A DNA stretch of 64,000 nucleotides, from contig JASEFX010000005.1 of the NCBI GenBank assembly GCA_030018265.1, positions 44,556 to 108,555 of the forward strand, read 5' to 3'. The position numbers were made by a program, and so were the translations under genes. The notes under the pieces are model-generated. The model made no database searches and was not told the origin of the DNA. It saw only the letters and a program-made list of their open reading frames with translations. The DNA is from Candidatus Saccharicenans sp. Lineage in GTDB: Bacteria; Acidobacteriota; Aminicenantia; Aminicenantales; Saccharicenantaceae. This document shows positions 1-10,792 of the stretch, one piece after another. The first letter of the stretch is position 1; each line of letters opens with the position of its first letter.

Positions 1-366
1 CTGGCCGAAATCTGCCGCGAGATCCAGGAAGGGAACGCCCGGGAAAAAGTCAGCTGGATCATAATCGTGGCTGAAGGTCGGGCCACTGCGGCTGAAGTGG
101 CCACGGCCATCACCATGCTCACCGGGCTGGAAACCAGAATTGCGGTCCTCGGGCACATCCAGCGAGGCGGACGTCCGACAGCTTTTGACCGGATTCTTGG
201 AGCTAAACTCGGCCATGCGGCAATCGAATATCTTCTTCAGGGAAAAACCGACTGCTGCCTCTCCCTCAAAGAAGATAGAATCGAAACTGTTTCTCTGGAA
301 ATTGCTATCCAGCCAAAAAAATTGAAGTTTGAGGCCGACTACCGGCTGCTCAAAATTCTTTCCTGA
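1..366 (+). CDS. pfkA: 6-phosphofructokinase, C-terminal part (truncated by window start)
   Basis: Frame open from base 1; VLGHIQRGGRPTAFDRILGAKLG is the PfkA substrate-binding/C-terminal motif. Confidence 0.9.
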   Translation: MAEICREIQEGNAREKVSWIIIVAEGRATAAEVATAITMLTGLETRIAVLGHIQRGGRPTAFDRILGAKLGHAAIEYLLQGKTDCCLSLKEDRIETVSLEIAIQPKKLKFEADYRLLKILS

Positions 367-404
367 AATATTTAATTTTAGCTTTATGGCGGGAAGGTGC
401 GAAG

Positions 405-3400
405 ATGAACGGACTGGCTGCCGGAATTGACCTGGGTATTCAATCGCTAAAGCTCGTGGTTATCGACAGCGAGCGAAAAATCATCCACCAGGATGCAGAA
501 AAAGCGAGCGGCAATTTCTCCTCGGCTCTGGCCAGCCTTCTCCAGCGTAATGCCCGGAGATTTTCCGGGCAGCTGCTTTTTCTGGCCTTCACCGGAGCTG
601 GCCAGGACAGCTTCATTTTTCCTGAAAAAATCCTCAGAGTAAACGAAATTTCAGCACTGGCTGCGGGTGCCGGACTAATTTTTCCTGAAGCCAGGTCTGT
701 TTTCGACGTGGGCGCAGAAACCGCCCGCTGGCTCGCACTTCAACCTTCTTCATCCGGAGAACCGTTTCCGGAGGTGGCCGACTTCGCCCTGAATGAAAGG
801 TGCGCTGCCGGGACCGGTCTTTTTCTCGAACAACAGGCTCACCGGTTGAAGTTATCGATCGAGGAATTTTCAGCTATGGCTGCCGGCGCCAGAAAGGGCG
901 CGACCATCGCCGGACGCTGCAGCGTTTTCGCCAAATCCGACATGATCCATCTGCAACAAAAAGGCACACCCGTCCAGGAGATCGCCTATGGGGTCTGCCT
1001 GGCGCTGGTCAGGTCCGTCACCTCTTCCCTGCTGAAAGGGAGAGCTTGTCCGCGTCCGGTGGCTCTGGCCGGCAGCACGATAAAAAACGCCGGCCTGCTG
1101 CGGGCTTTCCAGGAAATTCTTTCCGCCGCTCAGGGAGAGCTTTTATATTCTGAATTATCTCCTTTTCTGCCCGCGGTCGGAGCCGCCAGTATCGCTCTGA
1201 GTCGCAGTCGCGAGCTCTCCGCTTTCACTCTGGAAGATTTTTTGAGAGCCCTTAAATCGGCAGAAGTTACTTCCGCCACCAGTTTGAAACCTCTCGGTCA
1301 GCTGCAGCCTGTTCTGCCTTCAGAGCCGGTTTCAGAAATCAACCGCCCGGCTCGGGGATATCTCGGGATTGACATAGGTTCGGTCAGCACCAACCTGGTA
1401 ATAATAGACGACCACGCTCAGGTGTTGAGCGGGGTTTACCTGCCGACCAGAGGCCGTCCTCTGGAGGTTTTAAGGGAAAGTCTTCTGGAACTTTTCAGAA
1501 GATTCCCCGCGGGCCTGGAAATCTCCGGAATCGGCACCACCGGTAGCGGGCGTTATTTAGCCGGGAGACTTCTCCGGGCAGATGTCATCAAGAACGAAAT
1601 CACCTGTCAGATGCGCAGCGCCTGTTTTTATTTCCCGGAAGTCGACACCATTTTTGAAATCGGCGGACAGGATTCGAAATACATCCAGGTAGAAAACGGT
1701 CGGGTGGTTGATTTCAACATGAACAAAATCTGCGCCGCCGGAACCGGCTCCTTTCTGGAAGAACAGGCAGCCCAGATGGGCTTTACGGTGGAAAAAGATT
1801 TTGCTCTGCTGGCCTCGGCTTCAAGCCGTCCAGCCGATCTCGGCAGCCGCTGCACGGTCTTTATGGAATCGGAAATCATGCACAAAATGGCCCGGGGCGA
1901 ACCTCTTCCTGACCTGGTGGCTGGCCTTGCCTATTCTATTGCCCGTAATTATCTGGAAAAGGTGGTGGAAAGGCGCCCTGTTGGCAGGGAGATAGTTTTT
2001 CAGGGCGGCGTCGCTTCAAACCCGGCGGTGGTCAGAGCCTTTTCCCTCCTTCTCAACCGGGAAATAAAAATCCATCCTTACAACCGGATATCCGGAGCGA
2101 TAGGGGCAGCCCTTGAAGCTCGAGAAGCGGTAAGAAAATATGGAAAGAAATCGCTGAGTCTTTCTGAAATCAGAGAAAAGCTATTCGAGTCGTTTCGCCT
2201 GAAGGAGTTTGAATGCCGTCAGTGTCCCAACCGCTGCCAGGTGATAGCGGTGGAATCCGGAAAAGAAAGGGTTTACTTCGGTGACATCTGCGAACGCTAC
2301 ACCGCCACTTCCAGCCTGACGGCCACAGAGGTCGATTATCATCATCCGCTGAAGTACAGAAAGCAGCTTCTGGAAGAATTGACCGCGAGGATTCCCTCCA
2401 GCGGACTCACCATCGGCTTGCCGCAAGCTTCCACTTTCCATGAATTTTTGCCCTTCTGGATAACTTTTTTCAGCCAGCTCGGTTACCGGGTAAAAATTTC
2501 TGCGGAAACCAGCCTGGAAACAATGGAAGCCGGGATCAAGCTCCAGCCGGCCGAGACCTGTCTGCCGATAAAGATTGCCATAGGCCACGTCCGGGCGCTT
2601 CAGGAGGACCCCGAGGTTGACCTCATCTTCCTCCCGAGCCTGGTCGACCGGCACCTGCAGCGGGAGGACCCTTTCTATTTCTGTCCATACACCGAAAATC
2701 TGCCTCACATGCTCCCTGAAGCCGTCCGCGAGAAATTACTGACAACCACAGTTTATCTTGAGCCGGCAGAGGAAAGTGAAAAAATCAGCTGGAAAAACCT
2801 GTCGGAACTTCTGAAGGAGCCGGAAGAGAAAATAAAGAAGGCGTGGCAGGAAGCCCGCAGGAGGCAGGAGGAGTTCGAAACCCGTCTGAAGGAAAAAGGA
2901 CAGGAACTTCTGAAAAAAGCGTTCCAGAAGAAGCTTCCTGTCTGGGTCATCGCCGGAAGGCCCTATCTTCTGTATGACAGTTACATCAACCTTAATCTCT
3001 GGTCACATCTGGAAAAACTCGGGGTGATCGCTCTGCCGCACGATTATCTGCCGCTGGAAAAGATAAACCTGGAGGAACTTTCTCTGGAAGAATCAGCCAT
3101 ACCTCCCTGGCGGTATCCTCTAAAAGTTTTGAAATCTGCCCGCTGGAGCGCGCTTCATCCGGAAATCTATGCCGTCTATCTCACCAATTACGGCTGCGGG
3201 CCTGACGCTTTCTGTCTGAAACACTTGAGGCAACTTCAGGCCGGAATCCCTCACCTCGTCCTGGAGTTTGATGAACACCGTGGCGAAGCCGGTCTGATCA
3301 CCAGGCTTGAAGCTTTCGCCGATGAAATCAAGCAGTATCGAAAGGAAGACCTTCAGACGAAGAAGCTCAGAAAAGCGGTCAACCCTGAAGCCTGGCCGGT

Positions 3401-4601
3401 CACCGAGGTCCGAAAACTTCCTTTCATCATACCATATTTTGCCGACCATGCCCGGGCTTTTGCCGGCGCCCTGAAAAAATGCGGACTTCAGGCGGAAGTG
3501 CTGCCTCCTCCGGATGAACACAGCCTGGAACTGGGAGAAAAATATTCATCGGGGAAAGAATGCCATGCCTACAGCTTTCTGCTCGGAGACCTGCTGAAAC
3601 TGGTCCTGGAGAAAAAGATTTCCGAACCGGCAATTTTCTTCTTCCCGGGAGCTCGCTACTCCTGTCTCCTGCAGCAGTACGGTCCGGCCATGCGAGAGCT
3701 GCTTCAGGAGCTTAACCATAACCAGACTCTGGTCCTGACTCCAACCTTAGATTACTTCTGGAAATTGATCGGGTTTGAAGGGCTAAAAACCCTCTACCAG
3801 GGGCTTCAGTCGATAGACAGACTCAGCCGGATTGCCTTTCAACTGAGACCTTATGAGGTGCGTCCCGGCGAAGTAAATCTGGCTTTTGAAGAAGGGCTGA
3901 GGCTGGTGGAACAGGGTCTGGCTTCGGGAGAACTCGAAACTGCTCTGGAAAAAATCAGGAACCGCCTCAGCCAGGTCGAGATCGACTTCCAGGAAAGACC
4001 GGTGGTCGGAATTGCCGGCGATATCTATACCCGTCAGAATTCTTTTGCCAACAATCAGCTTTTTGAGCAGCTGGAAAAACTCGGCTGCGAAGTCTGGCCC
4101 TCGCCCTTCCTGGTGGATGAAATTGATTTCAGCTTCACCCGGGAATTCTACCAGAAGCTCTCCGAGGGCAGCCTGCTCGAATCGCTGAAACTGGCCGGGC
4201 TTAACCTTGTCAGGGAAATTAAAAAAGCTCAGGTGAGAAAAAAGCTGGAATTCTCTGACCTCAGGCTAACCGAACCGTCTTTTGAAGATTTGCTCCGTTC
4301 GACCGCTGCCTATCTCAACTATAACAACAACCAAACCCTGTTCCTGAATGTGGCCAGGATGGTCGACCTGGCAAGAAAGGGAGCCGACGGCATCATCAAC
4401 GTCATCTGCTTCAACTGCATGCTGGGAACGGCATCAGCCGCCATATCCAGAAGAATAAAGAGTGATTTCGGCAACATCCCGCTGCCGACCCTCGTCTACG
4501 GAGATACTGAAACCGTGGCCACGCGCAGCCGGCTTGAGGCTTTTGTCGAACAGGTGTTCTCCAGGTTCAAAAAAAGAAAAAATCTCCCGGCCGAAGTTTA
4601 A
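405..4601 (+). CDS. BadF/BadG/HgdC-type acyl-CoA dehydratase activase fused to DUF2229/dehydratase-like reductase region (1398 aa)
   Basis: Two ASKHA activase domains, each with CAAGTG...FLEEQA and (S/G)RC(S/T)VF motifs, then Cys-rich C-terminal half (ECRQCPNRC, NYGCGPDAFC, FNCMLG). Confidence 0.9.
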   Translation: MNGLAAGIDLGIQSLKLVVIDSERKIIHQDAEKASGNFSSALASLLQRNARRFSGQLLFLAFTGAGQDSFIFPEKILRVNEISALAAGAGLIFPEARSVFDVGAETARWLALQPSSSGEPFPEVADFALNERCAAGTGLFLEQQAHRLKLSIEEFSAMAAGARKGATIAGRCSVFAKSDMIHLQQKGTPVQEIAYGVCLALVRSVTSSLLKGRACPRPVALAGSTIKNAGLLRAFQEILSAAQGELLYSELSPFLPAVGAASIALSRSRELSAFTLEDFLRALKSAEVTSATSLKPLGQLQPVLPSEPVSEINRPARGYLGIDIGSVSTNLVIIDDHAQVLSGVYLPTRGRPLEVLRESLLELFRRFPAGLEISGIGTTGSGRYLAGRLLRADVIKNEITCQMRSACFYFPEVDTIFEIGGQDSKYIQVENGRVVDFNMNKICAAGTGSFLEEQAAQMGFTVEKDFALLASASSRPADLGSRCTVFMESEIMHKMARGEPLPDLVAGLAYSIARNYLEKVVERRPVGREIVFQGGVASNPAVVRAFSLLLNREIKIHPYNRISGAIGAALEAREAVRKYGKKSLSLSEIREKLFESFRLKEFECRQCPNRCQVIAVESGKERVYFGDICERYTATSSLTATEVDYHHPLKYRKQLLEELTARIPSSGLTIGLPQASTFHEFLPFWITFFSQLGYRVKISAETSLETMEAGIKLQPAETCLPIKIAIGHVRALQEDPEVDLIFLPSLVDRHLQREDPFYFCPYTENLPHMLPEAVREKLLTTTVYLEPAEESEKISWKNLSELLKEPEEKIKKAWQEARRRQEEFETRLKEKGQELLKKAFQKKLPVWVIAGRPYLLYDSYINLNLWSHLEKLGVIALPHDYLPLEKINLEELSLEESAIPPWRYPLKVLKSARWSALHPEIYAVYLTNYGCGPDAFCLKHLRQLQAGIPHLVLEFDEHRGEAGLITRLEAFADEIKQYRKEDLQTKKLRKAVNPEAWPVTEVRKLPFIIPYFADHARAFAGALKKCGLQAEVLPPPDEHSLELGEKYSSGKECHAYSFLLGDLLKLVLEKKISEPAIFFFPGARYSCLLQQYGPAMRELLQELNHNQTLVLTPTLDYFWKLIGFEGLKTLYQGLQSIDRLSRIAFQLRPYEVRPGEVNLAFEEGLRLVEQGLASGELETALEKIRNRLSQVEIDFQERPVVGIAGDIYTRQNSFANNQLFEQLEKLGCEVWPSPFLVDEIDFSFTREFYQKLSEGSLLESLKLAGLNLVREIKKAQVRKKLEFSDLRLTEPSFEDLLRSTAAYLNYNNNQTLFLNVARMVDLARKGADGIINVICFNCMLGTASAAISRRIKSDFGNIPLPTLVYGDTETVATRSRLEAFVEQVFSRFKKRKNLPAEV

Positions 4602-4611
4602 GGCGCACCGA

Positions 4612-5307
4612 TCATAAAGAAGTCAACACGACGGCGATTATCCCGGTGAGAAAAACGCCGTCAAAGGTTCCAGCCCCACCGATCGAAGCTACCGGCGCCC
4701 CCAGGTGAGCAATTTTATTCAGATTCATAAGGTCGGCTCCGATGAGAGTGCCCAGAGTGCCAGAAACGTAGGCTATGATCGGAGCGATGCCCAAACCTCC
4801 CGGAGCGACCAGGCTGAGAAGCAGAGCGGTCAGCGCCGCCACCAGCGGAGGAAAAAGAGCTGGAGTGGCAATCCCCAGTCCTCTGATCGGTCTGGCTACC
4901 CGGTGGACCATCAGCGCCAAAAAAACGGTGGCCACCAGAAAGTATAAAAAAAGAGGAAGCCAGCGGAGTATTAAATAAACACTGACCAGCGACGGGATGA
5001 CCGCGCCTCCGAGATTGACTGCCAGAACCGTGGTATTCCGGTATTTTATGGCTGGAATCCTGAACCTCCAGCCGAAAAAATCAACCAGCTCTTCAGAAAA
5101 AAGCTGTTCGGAATGTATCCGTCTAACAGGAATGTTTACGGCGCTTCCAACGAGGCACAAAAATAAAAGAAGAAAGACCGCCTCGGCAGAAAACCCCAGC
5201 CGGGAAAAGGCGAAAGATATCAAACCGATCTTCAGGAAAAGAAAAAGTCCGCCCAGGACAAAGAAGTAAAAAATCAGAAAAAGCAGTATTACCGGCAGAT
5301 AAAACAC
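4612..5307 (-). CDS. DUF1614-like multi-pass membrane protein
   Basis: 231 aa, several TM segments, GSAVNIPVRR and GGAGTFDGVFLTG motifs. Confidence 0.7.
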   Translation of the reverse strand: MFYLPVILLFLIFYFFVLGGLFLFLKIGLISFAFSRLGFSAEAVFLLLFLCLVGSAVNIPVRRIHSEQLFSEELVDFFGWRFRIPAIKYRNTTVLAVNLGGAVIPSLVSVYLILRWLPLFLYFLVATVFLALMVHRVARPIRGLGIATPALFPPLVAALTALLLSLVAPGGLGIAPIIAYVSGTLGTLIGADLMNLNKIAHLGAPVASIGGAGTFDGVFLTGIIAVVLTSL

Positions 5308-5400
5308 ATTAACACTCCTTCAGGGTCAGGCTGAAACAAAAATAAGACCTGTCTTTGCTTCACCCAATATTTTCCCTTTCATTATTTTGTGTGCGCGGGA

Positions 5401-7077
5401 TTACTTTTTCGGCAGCATCGGTATTTTTATCCCGTGTTTCCTGGCGCAGGCAATAGCTTCTTCATAACCGGCATCAGCATGACGGACAACACCGAGACCG
5501 GGGTCGACGGTCAGCACTCTCTGGAGGCGTCTGGCCATGGCCGCCGTTCCATCAGCTACGATAACCATACCCGCGTGGATGGAAAGACCGATGCCCACTC
5601 CTCCGCCATGATGGACTGATACCCAGGAAGCTCCACAAACAGCGTTCAGCAGCGCGTTGAGAATCGGCCAGTCGGCGATCGCATCGGAACCGTCTTTCAT
5701 CTTTTCTGTTTCCCGGTTGGGAGAGGCCACCGAACCGGTATCGAGGTGGTCACGTCCGATGACAATCGGCGCGCTTATTTTGCCCTTTTTGACCAGGGTG
5801 TTTATCACCTCGCCGAACAGGGCTCTTTCTCCATAGCCCAGCCAGCAGATGCGGGCCGGCAGTCCCTGGAATTTAACCTGTTTCTGTGCCTTTCTTATCC
5901 ACCTGGCGAGCGCTTCATCTTCTGGAAAAGTTTTCAGCACGGCTTCATCGGTAACATAGATGTCCTGAGGTTTTCCGGAGAGCGCCACCCAGCGGAAGGG
6001 TCCCTTGCCAACGCAGAAGAGCGGCCTGATATATTCCTGAACGAATCCCGGAATCTCAAACGCCCTTTCCACTCCGGCTTTCTGAGCCTGACCGCGAATG
6101 TTATTTCCGTAATCAAAAGTCTTAGCCCCTCTTCTCTGAAGTTCCAGCATCGCTTCTACCTGGGCGGCCATCGACTCATAAGCCATCTCTATGTATTTCT
6201 GCGGATCTTTTTTCCTGAGTTCGAGCGCTTCTTCATAAGGAATTCCCCGCGGAACATACCCGTTGAGTTCGTCATGGGCTGAAGTCTGGTCAGTCAGGAC
6301 ATCCGGAGTGATTCCTCTCCGGACGAGCTCCGGCAGAATATCAGCCGCATTAGCCAGAAGTGCGATCGACAGAGGCTGCCCCTTCCTGCAAGCTTCTTCA
6401 GCCATCTTCAAAGCTTCATCGAAGCTGGTGGTCATGGTGTCCACATACCCGGTCTCTAATCGACGACGAATTCTCTCCGGGTCAACCTCAGCCACAATGG
6501 CCACTCCTTCATTCATGGTAACAGCCAGGGGCTGGGCACCACCCATTCCGCCAAGTCCGGCTGTTACCACCAGTTTACCCTTCAGGCTACCGCCAAAATG
6601 TTTTCTGGCCACCGCTGCCAGCGTCTCATAAGTGCCCTGGAGAATTCCCTGGGTGCCGATGTAAATCCAGCTTCCCGCCGTCATCTGTCCGTACATGGTG
6701 AGGCCGAGCGTTTCAAGACGGCGGAATTCATCCCAGGTAGCCCATTTCGGAACGATCATCGCGTTCGATATCAGCACGCGAGGCGCGTCAGGGTGCGTTT
6801 TGAAAATGCCCACCGGTTTTCCCGACTGCACGACCAGAGTTTCGTCGTTCTCCAGCTTTTTGAGGCTGCTGACTATCGCCCGGAAGCATTCCCAGTTGCG
6901 AGCAGCTTTTCCTGTTCCGCCGTAGACGATCAACTCCTGGGGTTTTTCGGCCACCTCGGGGTCAAGATTATTCATCAGCATTCTCAGGGCGGCTTCCTGG
7001 GACCAGCCTTTTGTCTGCAGGCGGTTACCCCGCGGAGCCCTGACCGGTCTGTATTCACTGGTTGTTTTTGATTTCAT
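5401..7077 (-). CDS. hutU: urocanate hydratase
   Basis: [51 protein letters not shown]; full length 558 aa. Confidence 0.96.
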   Translation of the reverse strand: MKSKTTSEYRPVRAPRGNRLQTKGWSQEAALRMLMNNLDPEVAEKPQELIVYGGTGKAARNWECFRAIVSSLKKLENDETLVVQSGKPVGIFKTHPDAPRVLISNAMIVPKWATWDEFRRLETLGLTMYGQMTAGSWIYIGTQGILQGTYETLAAVARKHFGGSLKGKLVVTAGLGGMGGAQPLAVTMNEGVAIVAEVDPERIRRRLETGYVDTMTTSFDEALKMAEEACRKGQPLSIALLANAADILPELVRRGITPDVLTDQTSAHDELNGYVPRGIPYEEALELRKKDPQKYIEMAYESMAAQVEAMLELQRRGAKTFDYGNNIRGQAQKAGVERAFEIPGFVQEYIRPLFCVGKGPFRWVALSGKPQDIYVTDEAVLKTFPEDEALARWIRKAQKQVKFQGLPARICWLGYGERALFGEVINTLVKKGKISAPIVIGRDHLDTGSVASPNRETEKMKDGSDAIADWPILNALLNAVCGASWVSVHHGGGVGIGLSIHAGMVIVADGTAAMARRLQRVLTVDPGLGVVRHADAGYEEAIACARKHGIKIPMLPKK

Positions 7078-8528
7078 CCCTGATCCTCCTTCTCTTTTAT
7101 TATATTTCTAACCTCGACCAGTTTTTCAATTCTTCGCAGAGTTTTTTCCCGGCCGATGAGTTCGAGAACTTCAAAAATTCCAGGGCTTACCGAACGCCCG
7201 AGAACCAGAACCCTTAAAGCATGTATCAGGAGGGCCGCCTTCATTCCCTCTTTTTCCGCTCTTTCTCTGAGAACTTTTTCTATTTCAGGGGCCGTAAAAT
7301 GCTCCAGACTCAGAAAATCTTCTTTCAAAACTGGCAGCAGGCGGTCAAGCTGGTCATCCAGCAGATATTTTTTAATCGCTTCCGGGTCGTAAGAAAAATT
7401 ATCCGATAGAAACGGAGCCAGAGCCGCGCTCAGGTCGAGTAAAGTCCGGCTGCGAGTTCGGGTCAAATCAACCACTTTTTCAAACCATTCTTTTCGCCCG
7501 GAGAGCAGCTCCTCCGACCACAGCCCATCTTTCTCCAGCCAGGGACGGAGATGAAAAATCAGCTCGGTCACCGGCATTTCGTTAATCAAACGACTGTTCA
7601 ACCATTCAAGTTTCTTGAGGTCGAATATCGGGCTGCCCTTGCTCACTTTCTCCAGGGAAAATTCTCTGACCATCTCTTCCACCGTGTATATTCTTTCTTC
7701 GCGGCCGGGCGACCAGCTGAGCTGAGCCATGAAATTGAAGAAGGCCAGGGGAAGATAGCCTCTATCCCTGAAGCTGAGGACCGAAGTGTCTCCATGCCTT
7801 TTGCTCAATTTCTTCCGGTCTGGACCGAGGATAAGAGGAAGATGGGCAAACTGAGGCACCGGTTTTCCAAAAGCCTGATAAAGGAGTATCTGTTTCGGAG
7901 TGTTGGAGATATGGTCGTCTCCCCTGATGACATGGGTTATGCCGGTGTCGATGTCGTCAACCACCACCGAAAGATGGTAGGTGGGGAAACCATCGCTCCT
8001 CAAAAGCACAAAATCTTCTATGTTTTTGTGTTCCACGCTGATCGATCCGTGCACCAGGTCGGTAAATTCCGTGCGTCCTTCTGGCACCAGAAACCGGATG
8101 GCTGCCGGGACCCTGCGCTCGAGGAGTCTCTGCCTCTCGTTCTCATCGAGGTTTAAACACCGCCGATCGTACTTCCAGTGTTCACCGCTGGCCTGAGCCC
8201 GCGTCCGGCGCTCTTCAATTTCTCCAGGCGAGCAGAAACAATAATAAGCTTTACCCCGTTCCACCAGCTCCCGGGCTGCCCGGCGGTAGATTTCGAAGCG
8301 GTGCGACTGGTAGATCGGTCCTTCATCCCAGTCGAGCCCGACCCAGCGCAGGGCTTCAAGGATAGAGCGGCTCATCTCTTCCGAGGATCTGGCCACATCT
8401 GTATCTTCGATCCTCAGGATAAATTTTCCCTTGTGATGACGCGCAAACAACCAGTTGAAAAGTGCTGTTCTCAGCGCGCCCACATGAAGGTGTCCGGTAG
8501 GGCTCGGAGCAAACCTGACTCTCACCAT
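7074..8528 (-). CDS. gltX: glutamyl-tRNA synthetase
   Basis: [26 protein letters not shown] (HIGH region), KLSKRHGD (KMSKS region). Confidence 0.96.
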   Translation of the reverse strand: MVRVRFAPSPTGHLHVGALRTALFNWLFARHHKGKFILRIEDTDVARSSEEMSRSILEALRWVGLDWDEGPIYQSHRFEIYRRAARELVERGKAYYCFCSPGEIEERRTRAQASGEHWKYDRRCLNLDENERQRLLERRVPAAIRFLVPEGRTEFTDLVHGSISVEHKNIEDFVLLRSDGFPTYHLSVVVDDIDTGITHVIRGDDHISNTPKQILLYQAFGKPVPQFAHLPLILGPDRKKLSKRHGDTSVLSFRDRGYLPLAFFNFMAQLSWSPGREERIYTVEEMVREFSLEKVSKGSPIFDLKKLEWLNSRLINEMPVTELIFHLRPWLEKDGLWSEELLSGRKEWFEKVVDLTRTRSRTLLDLSAALAPFLSDNFSYDPEAIKKYLLDDQLDRLLPVLKEDFLSLEHFTAPEIEKVLRERAEKEGMKAALLIHALRVLVLGRSVSPGIFEVLELIGREKTLRRIEKLVEVRNIIKEKEDQG

Positions 8529-8654
8529 ATCTTTTTTACTTTCACAAAACGAATTTCTCGAACGCTAAAAATATATCACAGCCTTTACACCGATTCAAAA
8601 ATCCTTCTTTTTTTTGTGCTGAACATTATTTAACAATAATTTTCAAATTTGTTG

Positions 8655-8683
8655 TTGACTGCCTTCCTGGAATTAAGTAAATT
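8655..8683 (+). promoter_or_regulatory. predicted sigma70-type promoter (TTGACT-17-TAAATT) for the GGDEF gene
   Basis: -35/-10-like hexamers with 17-nt spacing, about 70 nt upstream of the ATG. Confidence 0.5.
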
Positions 8684-8750
8684 AATTGCTGAGGAGTGAG
8701 CAAGAGCCAAGGTTTTTAAAGGAGGGCACAGGGAACAGTTCCCGAAGGCT

Positions 8751-10772
8751 ATGGCGCCGGTAAACATTCTGGTTTATGTTTCCAACATCGAGCTGGCCAG
8801 CAGAGTGGTTGGCATCTGCGAAAAAGAATATTTACCGGTACTGGCAACTTTCTTCGAAGAAATCCCGGCGATTCTGAAAAATTACGATTGCTGGGCAGCC
8901 ATCATTGAATGTCGATCAGCTATTTACGAACGCTGGAAAGAATTTCTTCCACCTGAATGTTCGGTGGTCATCGTCGGCCGTGAAGAAACAGACCTTTATT
9001 GCAATCTTCTCACCTGGCCGCCTCAGTATCACCTTGAATATGTCATAGAAAACGAAGGACAACCGCTGGAACCGGTTCTGAGTCAGATTCTGAAAATTGC
9101 CGTTCATCACAGTAGCATAAAAAGAGAATGGAAACAGCTTAAAGAAACCCTTTCACTCACCACCACCAGTGCCCGAGAAATCCTCCTGGAAATCGCCGAA
9201 ATTAAAAGGCTGATCAACGAAAACTATCTCAGGGAGCTGGAAAAAAGAATTTCTGTCGAAGCCCGTTATGTCTGGTCGCAGCGGGAAAGATCCAAGATCG
9301 AAAACATCGTCAGGAAGATTTATTCGGCCAACGATGTCAGCAGCCTCCTAGGAATAGTCCCTGATATCAAAGACCTGATGCAAGCTCAGGGGCTGACCAT
9401 TTATCTGATCGAGGAAAGCGAAACCCTCGGAAAGCATCTTAAGCCAATCATCTGGGACGACACCTTCATCACTCATCCAGAAACCTTCAAATACATTGCC
9501 CGGCTGGAGGCTCCGGATTTTGCCGCCTCTGTCGCCCGGACCGGGCAGGAAATCAACATCCATGACCTGACCTATGACAAGCGATTTTCCCTGCGGTACC
9601 AGCATAACCTGAAAAGCCCGCTGAAGAGCCTGCTGGCGGTGCCCATTGTCAACGAAAACCAGATTATCGGAGTTATCGAGGTTTACGACAAGCATTTCCT
9701 GGGCAATCCAGTGGCTGAAGGCTTCAGCCGCGAGGACCAGCAGATTCTCAGGGGCCTTTCGGAACACATCGGCATCGCCATGACCAAACTGAATCTGATT
9801 CAGTACGACCCGCTGACCGGACTGCTCCGGGCCGAACCCTTCTTCGATAAAATACTGCAGAAGATAAACTCCATGAGCAAAAGGCGGGTGGAAGAAGGGT
9901 CCTTCGCGATGGTCATGGGTGATGTCGACTGGTTCAAACATTACAACGACCGAAACGGGCACGAAGCCGGTAACCGGCTGCTGCAGGAACTGGCCTCGAT
10001 CATGAAACAGTCAATCCGGGAAAACGATCTAATCTGCCGCTACGGGGGCGAGGAATTTCTTTTCTTCCTGAGCGGCGTAACCTCTCTGGATGAAGCCTGC
10101 CAGTTAACAGAAAGAATAAGAAAGAACGTCGAAGAGCATTATTTTCCCTACGAAGAATTCCAGCCCCGCAATAATCTGACCATGTCCTTCGGGGTAACCT
10201 TCTTTTCGCGCAAAAAGACCGGGACCGATAGTTCTCTGACCAAAGAAGACCTGAAACATCTGGTACACGAATGCGACCTGGCTCTGGCTGAAGCCAAAGG
10301 GAAAAAGACCTGGCGTCTCCCCACATCAGAAGAACCGTCCCAGACTCCCAGAAAAAATATGGTGGTGGCTTTTTCAAGGGACTGGGAAACCGAAAAACAT
10401 CTGCGCCCGACAGTCAGTTACCAGGAAAAACTTTTTCGCGAAAAAAGGCATTTCCGACGGCACTATGCCTCGACCATCATGATGTATCAGGAGAACGGCC
10501 AGCTTAAGGTCTGCAAAACCATCAACCTCAGCCTGGGCGGGGCGAAAGTATTTTTAGAATCTCCTCTGCCCATATCCAGGCCGATGAATCTTATCCTGAT
10601 TCTGGGCAAACAGGCGCGCCCGTTAAAAGGAGAAGTTGTCTACACGGAAAAAACCGGCCCGGAATCAACCAACTATTATGCCGGCCTTAAATTCACTGAA
10701 CTGACTCCGGAAGATTTCCAGATACTGGAAAATTATTTTCAGGAAATACAGAAAGAGGAAAGCTTCAACTAA
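8751..10772 (+). CDS. diguanylate cyclase: degenerate REC-like N-term, GAF, GGDEF (GGEEF) and C-terminal PilZ domain
   Basis: RENDLICRYGGEEF (I-site RxxD plus A-site); RRHYAS...NLSLGG PilZ motifs; GAF-like middle. Confidence 0.92.
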   Translation: MAPVNILVYVSNIELASRVVGICEKEYLPVLATFFEEIPAILKNYDCWAAIIECRSAIYERWKEFLPPECSVVIVGREETDLYCNLLTWPPQYHLEYVIENEGQPLEPVLSQILKIAVHHSSIKREWKQLKETLSLTTTSAREILLEIAEIKRLINENYLRELEKRISVEARYVWSQRERSKIENIVRKIYSANDVSSLLGIVPDIKDLMQAQGLTIYLIEESETLGKHLKPIIWDDTFITHPETFKYIARLEAPDFAASVARTGQEINIHDLTYDKRFSLRYQHNLKSPLKSLLAVPIVNENQIIGVIEVYDKHFLGNPVAEGFSREDQQILRGLSEHIGIAMTKLNLIQYDPLTGLLRAEPFFDKILQKINSMSKRRVEEGSFAMVMGDVDWFKHYNDRNGHEAGNRLLQELASIMKQSIRENDLICRYGGEEFLFFLSGVTSLDEACQLTERIRKNVEEHYFPYEEFQPRNNLTMSFGVTFFSRKKTGTDSSLTKEDLKHLVHECDLALAEAKGKKTWRLPTSEEPSQTPRKNMVVAFSRDWETEKHLRPTVSYQEKLFREKRHFRRHYASTIMMYQENGQLKVCKTINLSLGGAKVFLESPLPISRPMNLILILGKQARPLKGEVVYTEKTGPESTNYYAGLKFTELTPEDFQILENYFQEIQKEESFN

Positions 10773-10792
10773 CCCGGCCGGCTGGAATTCCC

